From: BOG-938 sp035524315
GTDB lineage: Bacteria > Pseudomonadota > Alphaproteobacteria > Caulobacterales > Caulobacteraceae
NCBI GenBank assembly: GCA_035524315.1
Contig: DATKPD010000005.1
Span: 1-39,706, forward strand
DNA: 39,706 nt
Direction of reading: 5' to 3'
How positions within the stretch are numbered: position 1 is the first letter of the stretch; every line of letters begins with the position of its first letter. The translations under genes and the position numbers were made by a program. The notes under the pieces were generated by a model. That model saw nothing but the letters and a program-made list of their open reading frames with translations, was not told the DNA's origin and searched no databases. Below, in pieces: positions 20,015 to 28,204 of this stretch.

Positions 20015-20860
20015 TCAGTGACCGACCTTGCTCCAGATCTGCCGATAGCTGGCGTAAAGCACCCCGGCGAAGATGCACAGATAGATCAGCACGGCGAAGC
20101 CGGTCTGCTTGCGCTCCTCCTGGTGCGGCTCGGCGGCCCAGGCGAGGAAGGCGGCCACGTCCCACGCTTCCTGGCTGACCGTGGCCTTGGTTCCGTCGTC
20201 GAACGACACCAGGCCGGGCTTCAGCGGCGGGGGCATGGAGATGGTCCCGCCCAGGGGCACCTGGTCGGCCGCGCCGTTCCAGAAGCTGGTCAGGTCGCCC
20301 GAGAAATAGGGGTTGTAGTATTTGCCGGGCGCCACGGTCAGGCCGGCCGGCGGCGCGGTGAAGCCGGTCAGCAGCGAATAGATGTAGCGCGGGCCGCCCT
20401 CTCGCGCCTTGGCCATCAGGGACAGGTCCGGCGGCGCGGCCCCGCCGTTGGCGGCCTTGGCGGCGTATTCGTTGGGGAAGGGCGCCTTGAAGTGGTCTGA
20501 CGGGGTGGCCGGACGGGTGATCGACTCGCCCGTGTCGGTGTCGATATCCGGGACCATGAAGTCCTTGGCGATCGACTTGGCGTAGGGGCTGTCGTTGGGG
20601 TTGGGATACTTGGCGTCGTAGAACGGCCCGCCCTTGTCCGCCAGGTTGCGGTAGGACAGCAGGTTCATCGAGTGACAGTTGGAGCAGACGTCGTGGTACA
20701 CCTTGTACCCGCGCTGCAGCTGTTCCTGGTCGAACTTGCCGAACGGCCCCTCGAAGCTCCAGTTCACGTCCTTGAGCGGGGCCTGCGTCGTGGCCGCGAA
20801 CGCCGGGGCGCTGAGCGCCAGGCCGGCCAGGGCTGCGACGATGGTCAGTTTACGCAGCAT
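20015..20860 (-). CDS. petC: Cytochrome c1 of the bc1 complex
   Basis: Haem-c subunit of ubiquinol:cytochrome c oxidoreductase, passing electrons from the Rieske protein to cytochrome c. The 281-residue precursor has a signal peptide ending at AFA (residue 22), the haem site C59-S-N-C62-H63, the axial methionine in GGTISMPPPL, and a C-terminal membrane anchor (GFAVLIYLCIFAGVLYA) with short basic tail. An in-frame TTG at 20869 overlaps the petB stop, but the Shine-Dalgarno sequence GAAGGG abuts it directly; the ATG at 20860 lies 9 bp from that site and is the better start. Last gene of petABC. Confidence 0.97.
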   Translation of the reverse strand: MLRKLTIVAALAGLALSAPAFAATTQAPLKDVNWSFEGPFGKFDQEQLQRGYKVYHDVCSNCHSMNLLSYRNLADKGGPFYDAKYPNPNDSPYAKSIAKDFMVPDIDTDTGESITRPATPSDHFKAPFPNEYAAKAANGGAAPPDLSLMAKAREGGPRYIYSLLTGFTAPPAGLTVAPGKYYNPYFSGDLTSFWNGAADQVPLGGTISMPPPLKPGLVSFDDGTKATVSQEAWDVAAFLAWAAEPHQEERKQTGFAVLIYLCIFAGVLYASYRQIWSKVGH

Positions 20861-20865
20861 CTGAC

Positions 20866-22182
20866 TCAACCCTTCTTTTCGGCTTGCGCGGCCGCGCCCT
20901 GGGGCAGGGCGGGGCTTTTCAGGACAGGCTCGGAGATCGACTCAGGCACGGCCAGCGGCGTTTCCGTCAGGCCGAGCAGGGGCGTGATCACCAGGAAGTA
21001 GGCGAAGTAGTACAGGCCCAGCACCCGCGACAGCCAGGTGTAGCTGTTCAGGTTGGAGTCGATGAAGGTGAAGCCGGCCAGGCCGTTGAAGATCTTGTCG
21101 TCCGGCTCGTGCGAGCCGCACAGGCCCAGCAGCAGGGCGTCGGCCACGAAGATCAGGAAGAACAGCCGGGCGCTCGGGCGATAGCGCATCGACTTGACCT
21201 TGGACGTGTCCAGCCAAGGCAGCACGAACAGCATCCCCACCGCGCCGAACATGCACAGCACGCCGGTCAGCTTGTCCGGCACCGCGCGCAGGATGGCGTA
21301 GAACGGCAGGAAGTACCATTCGGGCACGATGTGCGCCGGCGTCACCAGCGGGTTGGCCGGCACATAGTTGTCCGGGTGGCCCAGTGAGTCGGGCATGAAG
21401 AACACGAAGCTGGCGAACAGGATCAGGAAGCACACCATCGCGAACCCGTCCTTCACCGTGTAGTACGGATGGAACGGCACGGTGTCGGCCTTGGACTTCA
21501 CCTCCACCCCGCGCGGGTTGTTGTTGCCCGGCACGTGCAGCGCCCAGATGTGCAGCACCACCACGCCCGCGATCATGAACGGCAAGAGGTAGTGCAGCGA
21601 GAAGAAGCGGTTGAGCGTGGGGTTGTCGACCGCGAACCCGCCCCACAGCCAGGTGGTGATGCCCTTGCCCACGATCGGCAGGGCCCCGAACAGGTTGGTG
21701 ATCACCACCGCGCCGAAGTAGGACATCTGGCCCCACGGCAGCACATAGCCCATGAAGGCCGTGGCCATCATCAACAGGTAGATGATGCAGCCCAGGATCC
21801 ACAGCACCTCGCGCGGCGGCTTGAACGAGCCGTAGTAGATGCCGCGGAACATGTGGATGTAGACCGCCAGGAAGAACATCGAGGCGCCGTTGGCGTGGAT
21901 GAAGCGGATCATCCAGCCGTGGTTCACGTCGCGCATGATGTGCTCGACGCTGTTGAAGGCCATGTTGCCGTTGGGCACATAGTGCATCGCCAGGATCACC
22001 CCGGTGATGATCTGGATGCCCAGGCACATCGCCAGGATGCCGCCGAAGGTCCACCAGTAGTTCAGGTTCTTGGGCGTCGGGTAATCGACGAAGCTGTCGT
22101 GGGCCAGCCGGATGATGGGCAGGCGCGAGTCCAGCCAGCGGGTGAAGCCGGTCTTCGGCTCGTATGTGGATTGTCCGCTCAT
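20866..22182 (-). CDS. petB: Cytochrome b of the bc1 complex
   Basis: Membrane core of the bc1 complex carrying the two b haems and both quinone sites. The 438-residue protein has eight membrane helices, two histidine pairs for the haems in the second and fourth helices (AMHYVPNGN and FIHANGAS; SLHYLLPF and HIWALH), and the Qo-site motif PEWY in HIVPEWYFLPFY. It is a full-length unsplit cytochrome b, as in mitochondria and alphaproteobacteria. It starts 2 bp after the petA stop and its end is next to petC. Confidence 0.98.
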   Translation of the reverse strand: MSGQSTYEPKTGFTRWLDSRLPIIRLAHDSFVDYPTPKNLNYWWTFGGILAMCLGIQIITGVILAMHYVPNGNMAFNSVEHIMRDVNHGWMIRFIHANGASMFFLAVYIHMFRGIYYGSFKPPREVLWILGCIIYLLMMATAFMGYVLPWGQMSYFGAVVITNLFGALPIVGKGITTWLWGGFAVDNPTLNRFFSLHYLLPFMIAGVVVLHIWALHVPGNNNPRGVEVKSKADTVPFHPYYTVKDGFAMVCFLILFASFVFFMPDSLGHPDNYVPANPLVTPAHIVPEWYFLPFYAILRAVPDKLTGVLCMFGAVGMLFVLPWLDTSKVKSMRYRPSARLFFLIFVADALLLGLCGSHEPDDKIFNGLAGFTFIDSNLNSYTWLSRVLGLYYFAYFLVITPLLGLTETPLAVPESISEPVLKSPALPQGAAAQAEKKG

Positions 22183-22184
22183 GA

Positions 22185-22742
22185 TCAGCCGATCTTGACC
22201 TTGGTGTCGGTGGTGAAGGCGTAGTTGGGCAGGATCAGGTTCAGCGGCGCCGGACCCTTACGGATGCGCCCCGCCGTGTCGTAGACCGAGCCGTGGCACG
22301 GGCACAGCCAGCCGCCATACTCGCCCAGGCCGAAGTTCGGCACGCAGCCCAGGTGGGTGCACACCCCGACCAGGATCAGCCATTCCGCCTTGCCCGGCTT
22401 GTGGCGCGAGGCGTCCGTGGCCGGGTCCTTCATCGGGGCGTGGTCGTCCTTGACCGCCTCGGCGATCTCCTTGGCCGTGCGGTGGCGCACGAACACCGGC
22501 TTGCCCTGCCACTTGACCACCACCTGCTGGCCCAAGGAGACCTTGCTCAGGTCGAACTCGATCGAGGCCAGGGCCAGGACGTCGGCCGAGGGGTTCATCT
22601 CGTCGATCAGGGGCCAGGCGAACGCCGCCGCTCCGCCCACCGCCACCGTCGCCGCGGCGATATGGATAAAATCGCGCCGGTTCGGATCACCGGCCTCGTG
22701 CTGCCCCGACACCGGGCTCGCCTCAACCACCGTATTCGCCAC
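22185..22742 (-). CDS. petA: Rieske iron-sulfur protein of the bc1 complex
   Basis: The 185-residue precursor begins with a twin-arginine signal-anchor (NRRDFIHIAAATVAVGGAA, residues 21-39), so it is folded in the cytoplasm and exported by Tat while keeping its membrane anchor. The 2Fe-2S ligands are C128 and H130 of CTHLGC and C147 and H150 of CPCHGS; C133 and C149 form the conserved disulfide. It starts with GTG (22742) and is first in petA-petB-petC. The 204-bp gap to the divergent trmL gene should hold the operon promoter. Confidence 0.97.
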   Translation of the reverse strand: MANTVVEASPVSGQHEAGDPNRRDFIHIAAATVAVGGAAAFAWPLIDEMNPSADVLALASIEFDLSKVSLGQQVVVKWQGKPVFVRHRTAKEIAEAVKDDHAPMKDPATDASRHKPGKAEWLILVGVCTHLGCVPNFGLGEYGGWLCPCHGSVYDTAGRIRKGPAPLNLILPNYAFTTDTKVKIG

Positions 22743-22946
22743 CGCTGGTCACCTCTGGTTGGATACGCGCGCGACAGCGCGCGGCGCTAGGGACGCTCTC
22801 GACCCCGAATGGGTCATCTGCAAAAAGGGCATAGGAGGAGAGCGGCCTGAATCGAGGCTCGGGGCGCAAGGCTGGCCCATGTTTCCCCCTTTGTGAACGT
22901 AGGCGCTGTGCGCCGATCGTCTCTCGCTCTGTATGGATCGATTAGA

Positions 22947-23432
22947 ATGCGTTTGGCCCTTTTTCAACCGGACATTCCGCAAAACCTCGGTGCGGCCATC
23001 CGATTGTGCGCTTGCCTGGCGGTTTCCCTCGATGTGATCGAGCCCTGCGCCTTCCCTCTGTCCGATAAATCGCTCAAGCGCGCGGCCCTGGATTACGGCG
23101 ACAAGGCCCAGATTCGCCTGCATTCGGGCTGGACCGCCTTCCTCCAAGCGCGCGAACGCGCCGACGGCCGGCTGATTCTCTTCACCACCACAGGGGCGCG
23201 GCCCTACAGCGGCTTCGGCTATGCGGCAGGCGACACCTTGCTGTTTGGCCGTGAAAGCGCCGGCGTTCCGCCCGAGGTCCATGACGCGGCCGACGCCCGG
23301 CTGTATATCCCCATGGCGCCCGCGCCGGGTTTGCGCTCGCTCAACGTCGTCACCTCCGCCGCCATGGCATTGGGCGAGGCGCTGGGGCGCACGGGCGGGT
23401 TCGCCGTTTCGTCCCCCGGCCCGACGTCCTGA
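22947..23432 (+). CDS. trmL: tRNA (cytidine(34)-2'-O)-methyltransferase
   Basis: SPOUT-class enzyme that 2'-O-methylates the wobble base of tRNA-Leu isoacceptors. The 161-residue protein starts MRLALFQPDIPQNLGAAIR and has the knot signatures LLFGRESAGVP and the C-terminal YIPMAPAPGLRSLNVVTSAAM. This length and start equal the TrmL family; the frame is open for 18 more codons upstream but without family support. It is divergent from petABC, and hemF follows 13 bp after its stop. Confidence 0.95.
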   Translation: MRLALFQPDIPQNLGAAIRLCACLAVSLDVIEPCAFPLSDKSLKRAALDYGDKAQIRLHSGWTAFLQARERADGRLILFTTTGARPYSGFGYAAGDTLLFGRESAGVPPEVHDAADARLYIPMAPAPGLRSLNVVTSAAMALGEALGRTGGFAVSSPGPTS

Positions 23433-23445
23433 AGGAACGCCGCCC

Positions 23446-24339
23446 ATGTCTCTGTCCCAGCCCGCGACCCAGACCCCCCACGATCTGGCGGCCCGCCAGG
23501 ATCAGGCCCGCGTCTGGTTCGAGGACCTGCGCGACCAGATTTGCGCCGCTTTCGAGGCGTTGGAGGACGAGGCCCCGCCGGCGCTTTATCCGGGCCAAGC
23601 CGGCCGCTTCACGCGCACGCCCTGGACCCGCGAGGGCGGCGGGGGCGGGGTCATGAGCCTGATGCGCGGGCGCCTGTTCGAGAAGGTCGGGGTGCATGTG
23701 TCCTCGGTCCACGGGACTTTCACCCCCGAATTCGCCAAGTCCATCCCCGGCGCCGAGGCCGACGGCGCCTTCTTCGCCACCGGCGTCAGCCTGATCGCGC
23801 ACATGCGCTCGCCGCGCGTGCCGGCGGTGCACATGAACACCCGCTTTATCCGCACCACCCAGGGCTGGTTCGGCGGCGGGGCCGACCTGACCCCGCTGCT
23901 GGCCTTCCAGCGCGACCAGGACTTCCCCGACGCCATCGCCTTCCACGCCGCCATGAAGGCCGCCTGCGACGCCCACGACCCCGCCTGGCACGCCAAGTAC
24001 AAGGCCTGGTGCGAGGAGTACTTCTTCCTGCCCCACCGCGACGAGCCGCGCGGCGTGGGCGGCATCTTCTATGACCGCCATGACTCGGGCGACTTCGCCC
24101 GCGACCTCGCCTTCACCCAGGACGTTGGGCGGGAGTTCCTGGCGGCCTATCCCGCCATCGTGCGCACCCGCATGGCCGAGCCGTGGACCGAGGCCGAGCG
24201 CGAGGAACAGCTGATCCGCCGCGGCCGCTATGTGGAGTTCAACCTGCTCTACGACCGCGGCACCACCTTTGGTCTCAAGACCGGCGGCAACGTCGAATCG
24301 ATCCTCTCGTCCATGCCGCCGGTGGTGAAGTGGCCCTAG
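23446..24339 (+). CDS. hemF: Oxygen-dependent coproporphyrinogen III oxidase
   Basis: Aerobic haem biosynthesis: two oxidative decarboxylations of coproporphyrinogen III to protoporphyrinogen IX. The 297-residue protein has EGGGGGVMSLMRGRLFEK, PAVHMNTRFI, GWFGGGADLTPL, CEEYFFLPHRDEPRGVGGIFYD and, near the end, RYVEFNLLYDRGTTFGLKTGG, all HemF signatures. ATG 23446 is preceded by GAAGGAA (23431-23437). Its position beside petABC places haem supply next to a haem enzyme, though on the opposite strand. The 3' end overlaps the next gene. Confidence 0.98.
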   Translation: MSLSQPATQTPHDLAARQDQARVWFEDLRDQICAAFEALEDEAPPALYPGQAGRFTRTPWTREGGGGGVMSLMRGRLFEKVGVHVSSVHGTFTPEFAKSIPGAEADGAFFATGVSLIAHMRSPRVPAVHMNTRFIRTTQGWFGGGADLTPLLAFQRDQDFPDAIAFHAAMKAACDAHDPAWHAKYKAWCEEYFFLPHRDEPRGVGGIFYDRHDSGDFARDLAFTQDVGREFLAAYPAIVRTRMAEPWTEAEREEQLIRRGRYVEFNLLYDRGTTFGLKTGGNVESILSSMPPVVKWP

Positions 24340-24854
24340 AACAGCCCTTGGCCATCGCGGCGGCCTGCCAGTGCGGCGCCGCGGCGATCGAGCTGACAGG
24401 CGCGCCAATCCAGAGCGTGAGCTGCTTTTGCGACAGCTGCCGCACCGCCGCGCTCGGCTTCGAGCGCGATCTGGGCGCGCCCCCGACGGTCAACGCCGAG
24501 GGCGGGGTCGATTACTGCCTCTATCGCAAGGACCGGGTGCGGATCGTCCGGGGCGGCGAGCATCTGCGCGAACATCGCCTGCGGCCGGACTCGCCCACGC
24601 GCCGCGTGGTGGCCAGTTGCTGCCAGTCCCCCATGTTCGCCGACTTCACCCCCGGCCACTGGCTGACCGTCTTCTGCGCCCGCGTCCCCGGTCACCCCGC
24701 GCCTCAGATGCGCATCATGGCCAAGGACCGGCCCGAAGGCGCGCCGCTGCCGAACGACATCCCCACCTACGCCGCCCAGCCGCCGGCGATGCTATTCAAG
24801 CTGCTCGCCGCCTGGGCCGCGATGGGGTTTCGGCGTCCGAAGATCGGGGGGTGA
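24330..24854 (+). CDS. CENP-V/GFA domain zinc protein
   Basis: A 174-residue protein with the cysteine pattern of the GFA/CENP-V fold: C13-x-C15, C32-x-C34-x-x-C37 and C97-C98, sites that bind structural and catalytic zinc. The fold occurs in glutathione-dependent formaldehyde-activating proteins, but most bacterial members have no proven function, so no activity is assigned. The best start is the GTG at 24330, inside the end of hemF (10-bp overlap), suggesting translational coupling; there is no good ATG upstream, and the frame before 24330 reads through hemF as a shadow. The C-terminal 40 residues include a hydrophobic helix (MLFKLLAAWAAMGF). Confidence 0.82.
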   Translation: MALEQPLAIAAACQCGAAAIELTGAPIQSVSCFCDSCRTAALGFERDLGAPPTVNAEGGVDYCLYRKDRVRIVRGGEHLREHRLRPDSPTRRVVASCCQSPMFADFTPGHWLTVFCARVPGHPAPQMRIMAKDRPEGAPLPNDIPTYAAQPPAMLFKLLAAWAAMGFRRPKIGG

Positions 24855-24880
24855 TTTGGCTGTGTTGCGCGGACCGGCGC

Positions 24881-26206
24881 CTAGGTCGCCAGCTCGACCG
24901 TCAAAGCCGTCCGGGAATGGCTGGCGAGCAAAACAACCTGGTCGCCTTCATCCAGGTCCAACGGTCGGCGAAAGCGGTAAAGGACGTGCATCCACCCGTT
25001 GGCCCCGGCGCCTTGACGAGGCCGGTTTTCGTAGACCGACTGTTCGTCTAATTCGAGCCACAACCATTGGGCGACGCCGATGCACCGACCCCGTCGGGTC
25101 GCCGTCACTGAAAGCGTGCGGCGGTCTGCGGGAAAGCTGGTTTGCATCAGGTCAAACCTAAAGAGCTCAAAGTCATCTGAAAGGACGTCGTGCTGCAACC
25201 GGTCCAGGTGCAGGCCGACCTTTCCCGGCGCCAAGACATCAAAGCCCGAAAGATCGAAGCCCGTGGATCGGGAGGCGAACAGTTGGGCCTCGACAGCCGC
25301 TCCCCCGAGCAGATAGCCACGGGCCGCCGCTTGCCGGGGAATCACGGCCGCGCCGTCAGTCAGCAGATGGCGCCGCGCATGCTCTATCGTCGGTAAAATG
25401 GCCTCTGAGAGTACCCCGCTGGCGAATGTCTCGGTGACCAGCAGATCGGCCCGTTCGGCCATGTCTTTGCCGATTTCCAGCCGCTCAGAATGCTTTGCGT
25501 GCAGGGTGATGCGGTTTGAATATCCATTGACCTCGATGATTCCGGCGGCGACGCGGGCGATAGGCTCAAGGACTTCGCAAGTCGTGACCTCAGCCGCACC
25601 GGCGCGGGCCGCCATCATGGCCAGGAGTCCAGAACCGGCGCCGATGTCCAGAACCCGTTTGCCTGGCGCGGCGCGGCGCAAGGCTGCATCGTAAGCGGCG
25701 TTGCGCTCGTCATCCGCCACCATGGGGAAATGCCATGCCGGAGCCGCCCTGGCGCACGCCAGATTCAGGTTCTCTCGCGCATCGACGTATCCGGGATCGA
25801 TCTCTAAGGCCCGGCGGTAGCAATGGATGGCGGCGAGATCGTCGCCTTTGGCCTCCAGAACCGAACCGAGGTTATTGAGCGCCTCAGCGAACCGCGGCCT
25901 GAGCAAGATGGCGTTTTCGAAGGCTTCTTGCGCCGACGCAAGATCGCCCTGCGCCATGCTTACGACGCCAAGGTTGCTCTGCACATCCGGATTGGCCGGA
26001 TCCAGCCTGGCCGCCAACCGAAGGAATCGTTCGGCGGCGGGCAGATCGCTCGAAGCAAACGCCACCAGCCCCATCTGATGATTAGCCAGAACGTTCTGGG
26101 GGTTCTGAACCAGAATTTGGCTCAACAAGTCGCGTCCTGAGACGAGATCGCCCGCTTGGCAGTGAGCCAGCGCTTCAGTCAGCTGGTTCTGCTCAGATAC
26201 ATCCAT
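24881..26206 (-). CDS. TPR protein fused to a PRMT7/PRMT9-like arginine methyltransferase domain
   Basis: A 441-residue protein. Residues 1-150 hold about four tetratricopeptide repeats (ANHQMGLVAFASSDLPAAER, NLGVVSMAQGDLASAQEAF, NLGSVLEAKGDDLAAIHCY). Then WHFPMVADDERNAAYDAAL matches the helix preceding the catalytic core in PRMT7 and PRMT9, followed by SAM motif I VLDIGAGSG (185-193), E211 after the second strand, KHSERLEIG, and ETFASGVLSE with E259 and E268 nine residues apart, exactly the double-E loop spacing of protein arginine methyltransferases. A C-terminal beta-barrel follows with NGWMHVLYRF at the place of the THW loop and GDQVVLLASHSRTALTVEL. The start at 26206 is chosen because upstream codons encode a basic low-complexity tail. 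Hand samples give about 58-62% GC here versus 68-70% in most neighbours, hinting at transfer. Methylation activity is inferred, not shown. Confidence 0.85.
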   Translation of the reverse strand: MDVSEQNQLTEALAHCQAGDLVSGRDLLSQILVQNPQNVLANHQMGLVAFASSDLPAAERFLRLAARLDPANPDVQSNLGVVSMAQGDLASAQEAFENAILLRPRFAEALNNLGSVLEAKGDDLAAIHCYRRALEIDPGYVDARENLNLACARAAPAWHFPMVADDERNAAYDAALRRAAPGKRVLDIGAGSGLLAMMAARAGAAEVTTCEVLEPIARVAAGIIEVNGYSNRITLHAKHSERLEIGKDMAERADLLVTETFASGVLSEAILPTIEHARRHLLTDGAAVIPRQAAARGYLLGGAAVEAQLFASRSTGFDLSGFDVLAPGKVGLHLDRLQHDVLSDDFELFRFDLMQTSFPADRRTLSVTATRRGRCIGVAQWLWLELDEQSVYENRPRQGAGANGWMHVLYRFRRPLDLDEGDQVVLLASHSRTALTVELAT

Positions 26207-26427
26207 TGGTCGTCCCCGGCCCGGACCGAGGGCATGTGTCCCAACCCGTCCGTGGCACGACTTTGTTCGCGGCGACGCGACCAATCGTTACACGCCGCCG
26301 CGCCTATTCGTGAAATTCTTCGCCAAGCCTCATCGTCCGTGCCGCCCCAATGCGGGCGTTCTGAAGGGACGCCCAGGGTGGCGGCGTCAGGCCATGGGTT
26401 GTTTGCGGCCGCCAAACCCCCGCCGCC

Positions 26428-27153
26428 TCAGTCCCCGCCTTCCAAAAACGCCCTGATCCATCCGCCCACGCGCCGCCCGTCGTCGGGCAGGTCGAGCGAG
26501 GCGATGGCGGCGTCGGCTTCGGCCTCCGTCAGGCTCTTGCCACGGCGGATCGTCATCAGCGCCTTGGCGAACTCGGGCGTGAATTCCGGGTGGCCCTGGA
26601 ACGACAGGGCGCGCTGGCCGGGGTAGGCGAGGGCGGCGAAGGGGGTGAAGGCGCTGGCGGCGATCACCTGGGCGCCCGGCGGGGCCTGCACCACCTGGTC
26701 CTGGTGCGACGCGGCCAATGCGATCTCGAGGGGGGCGATCTCAAGGGGGGCGATCTCGGCCGCGCCGTCCATCCACGGCGCGCGCGCCGAGAGTTCGTAC
26801 ACGTGGCGGCCGATGCCCCAGCCCTTGGGCGACTTGATCACCTGGCCGCCGAACGCCTGGGCCATGGCCTGGTGGCCGAAGCACACGCCGACCAGAGCCG
26901 CCTTGCCCTTGGCCGCCTGCAGGAAGGTCATCAACTGGCCCACCCACGGCAGCGGGTCATAGACCCCGGCGGGCGAGCCGGTGATCAGATAGCCGTCATA
27001 GGCCTCGGGCGCGTCGGGCCACTGGCCGCGATCGACGGCGAAGCGGGCCATCGGGCCCAGGCCAACCAGGGCCTCGAACATGTCGGGATAGTCGCCGTGG
27101 CGCTCGGCCAGATCGCCTGGAGGAACACCGGTTTCCAGGATGGCGAAGCGCAT
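26428..27153 (-). CDS. Class I glutamine amidotransferase-like protein
   Basis: A 241-residue stand-alone GATase domain of the GuaA-like group. The nucleophile elbow is GVCFGHQ with C91, and the other triad members are H188 and E190 in FQGHPEF. The first part, DGYLITGSPAGVYD, gives the oxyanion segment. Such free-standing domains hydrolyse gamma-glutamyl bonds in several pathways, so no pathway is claimed. It lies 11 bp after prs on the same strand, probably co-transcribed. Residues 133-145 read EIAPLEIAPLEIA, produced by a 15-bp tandem duplication in the DNA. Confidence 0.9.
   Translation of the reverse strand: MRFAILETGVPPGDLAERHGDYPDMFEALVGLGPMARFAVDRGQWPDAPEAYDGYLITGSPAGVYDPLPWVGQLMTFLQAAKGKAALVGVCFGHQAMAQAFGGQVIKSPKGWGIGRHVYELSARAPWMDGAAEIAPLEIAPLEIALAASHQDQVVQAPPGAQVIAASAFTPFAALAYPGQRALSFQGHPEFTPEFAKALMTIRRGKSLTEAEADAAIASLDLPDDGRRVGGWIRAFLEGGD
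26721..26758. repeat. 15-bp tandem repeat inside the amidotransferase gene
   Basis: The unit CGATCTCGAGGGGGG (26721-26735) is repeated with one change at 26736-26750 and partly again at 26751-26758. The period is a multiple of three, so the frame is kept and EIAPL is repeated in the protein. This is a typical product of replication slippage. Confidence 0.85.
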
Positions 27154-27164
27154 GGCCAAGGCCC

Positions 27165-28100
27165 TTAGTCGAACAGCTTGGACACGGACTCTTCGTTGGC
27201 GATCCGGCGGATGGCCTCGCCCATCAGGGGGGCGACGCTGACGTGGCGCACCTTGGCGCAGGTGCTGACGTTGTCCAGCGCCTCGATCGAGTCGGTGATC
27301 ACCAGTTCCTTGAGCGAGGAATTGGTCAGCCGGTCGATGGCCGCGCCGGACAGAACCCCGTGCGTGACATAGGCCGACACCTCCTTGGCCCCGTGCTCCA
27401 GCAGCGCCTTCGCCGCGTTGCACAGGGTGCCGGCCGAATCGACGATGTCGTCGAACAGGATGCAGCTGCGGCCGGTCACGTCGCCGATGATGTTCATCAC
27501 CTCGCTGTGGCCGGGGCCCGAACGGCGCTTGTCGACGATGGCCAGGTCGGCGTCCAGCCGGTTGGCCAGGGAGCGGGCGCGCACCACCCCGCCCACGTCG
27601 GGCGAGACGATCATCAGGTGGGCGGATTTGGCGTAGTGGGCCTTGATGTCCTCGGCCAGCACCGGCGTGGCCACCAGGTTGTCGGTGGGGATGTCGAAGA
27701 AGCCCTGAATCTGGCCGGCGTGCAGATCCATGGTCAGCACCCGGTCGGCCCCGGCGCGGGTGATCAGATTGGCCACCAGCTTGGCCGAGATCGGCGTGCG
27801 CCCCCCGGTCTTGCGGTCCTGCCGGGCGTAGCCGAAGTAGGGCATCACCGCCGTGATCCGCTTGGCCGAGGCCCGCGACAGGGCGTCGATGCAGATCAAC
27901 AGCTCCATCAGGTTGTCGTTGGCCGGAAACGAGGTCGACTGGACCACGAACACGTCCTCGCCGCGCACGTTCTCGTCGATGGTGACGAACACCTCATTAT
28001 CGGCGAAGCGGCGCACCTGGGCCCGGGTCAGGGGTGTGTCGAGGTGATCGGCGATGGCTTCCGCCAAGGTTCGGTTAGAGTTGCCGGCGAGCAGCTTCAT
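27165..28100 (-). CDS. prs: Ribose-phosphate pyrophosphokinase
   Basis: Makes PRPP from ribose 5-phosphate and ATP for nucleotide, histidine and tryptophan synthesis. The 311-residue protein has the N-terminal GNSNRTLAEAI, the flexible-loop region RQDRKTGGRTPISAK, TMDLHAGQIQGFFDIP, VDKRRSGPGHSEVMNIIGDV and the PRPP-binding loop CILFDDIVDSAGTL. It starts with ATG at 28100. It sits 104 bp downstream of pgeF and is followed closely by the amidotransferase gene. Confidence 0.98.
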   Translation of the reverse strand: MKLLAGNSNRTLAEAIADHLDTPLTRAQVRRFADNEVFVTIDENVRGEDVFVVQSTSFPANDNLMELLICIDALSRASAKRITAVMPYFGYARQDRKTGGRTPISAKLVANLITRAGADRVLTMDLHAGQIQGFFDIPTDNLVATPVLAEDIKAHYAKSAHLMIVSPDVGGVVRARSLANRLDADLAIVDKRRSGPGHSEVMNIIGDVTGRSCILFDDIVDSAGTLCNAAKALLEHGAKEVSAYVTHGVLSGAAIDRLTNSSLKELVITDSIEALDNVSTCAKVRHVSVAPLMGEAIRRIANEESVSKLFD

Positions 28101-28204
28101 CGGGCCCTCTCAGTTGATGGCGGGCCTTCTAGCAGGCGTGGCCGTGCGGCACAAAGGTCCGTACCGCGACAAAGCGCAACTGTGGCCCTTCGGCGCCGCT
28201 CAGG

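Noticed and set aside
26207..26427. The 221-bp gap between the TPR-PRMT gene and the amidotransferase gene as a hidden gene or mobile-element end
   Set aside because: No long frame with a start site, inverted terminal repeat or target duplication was found; only weak 6-bp stems are visible.
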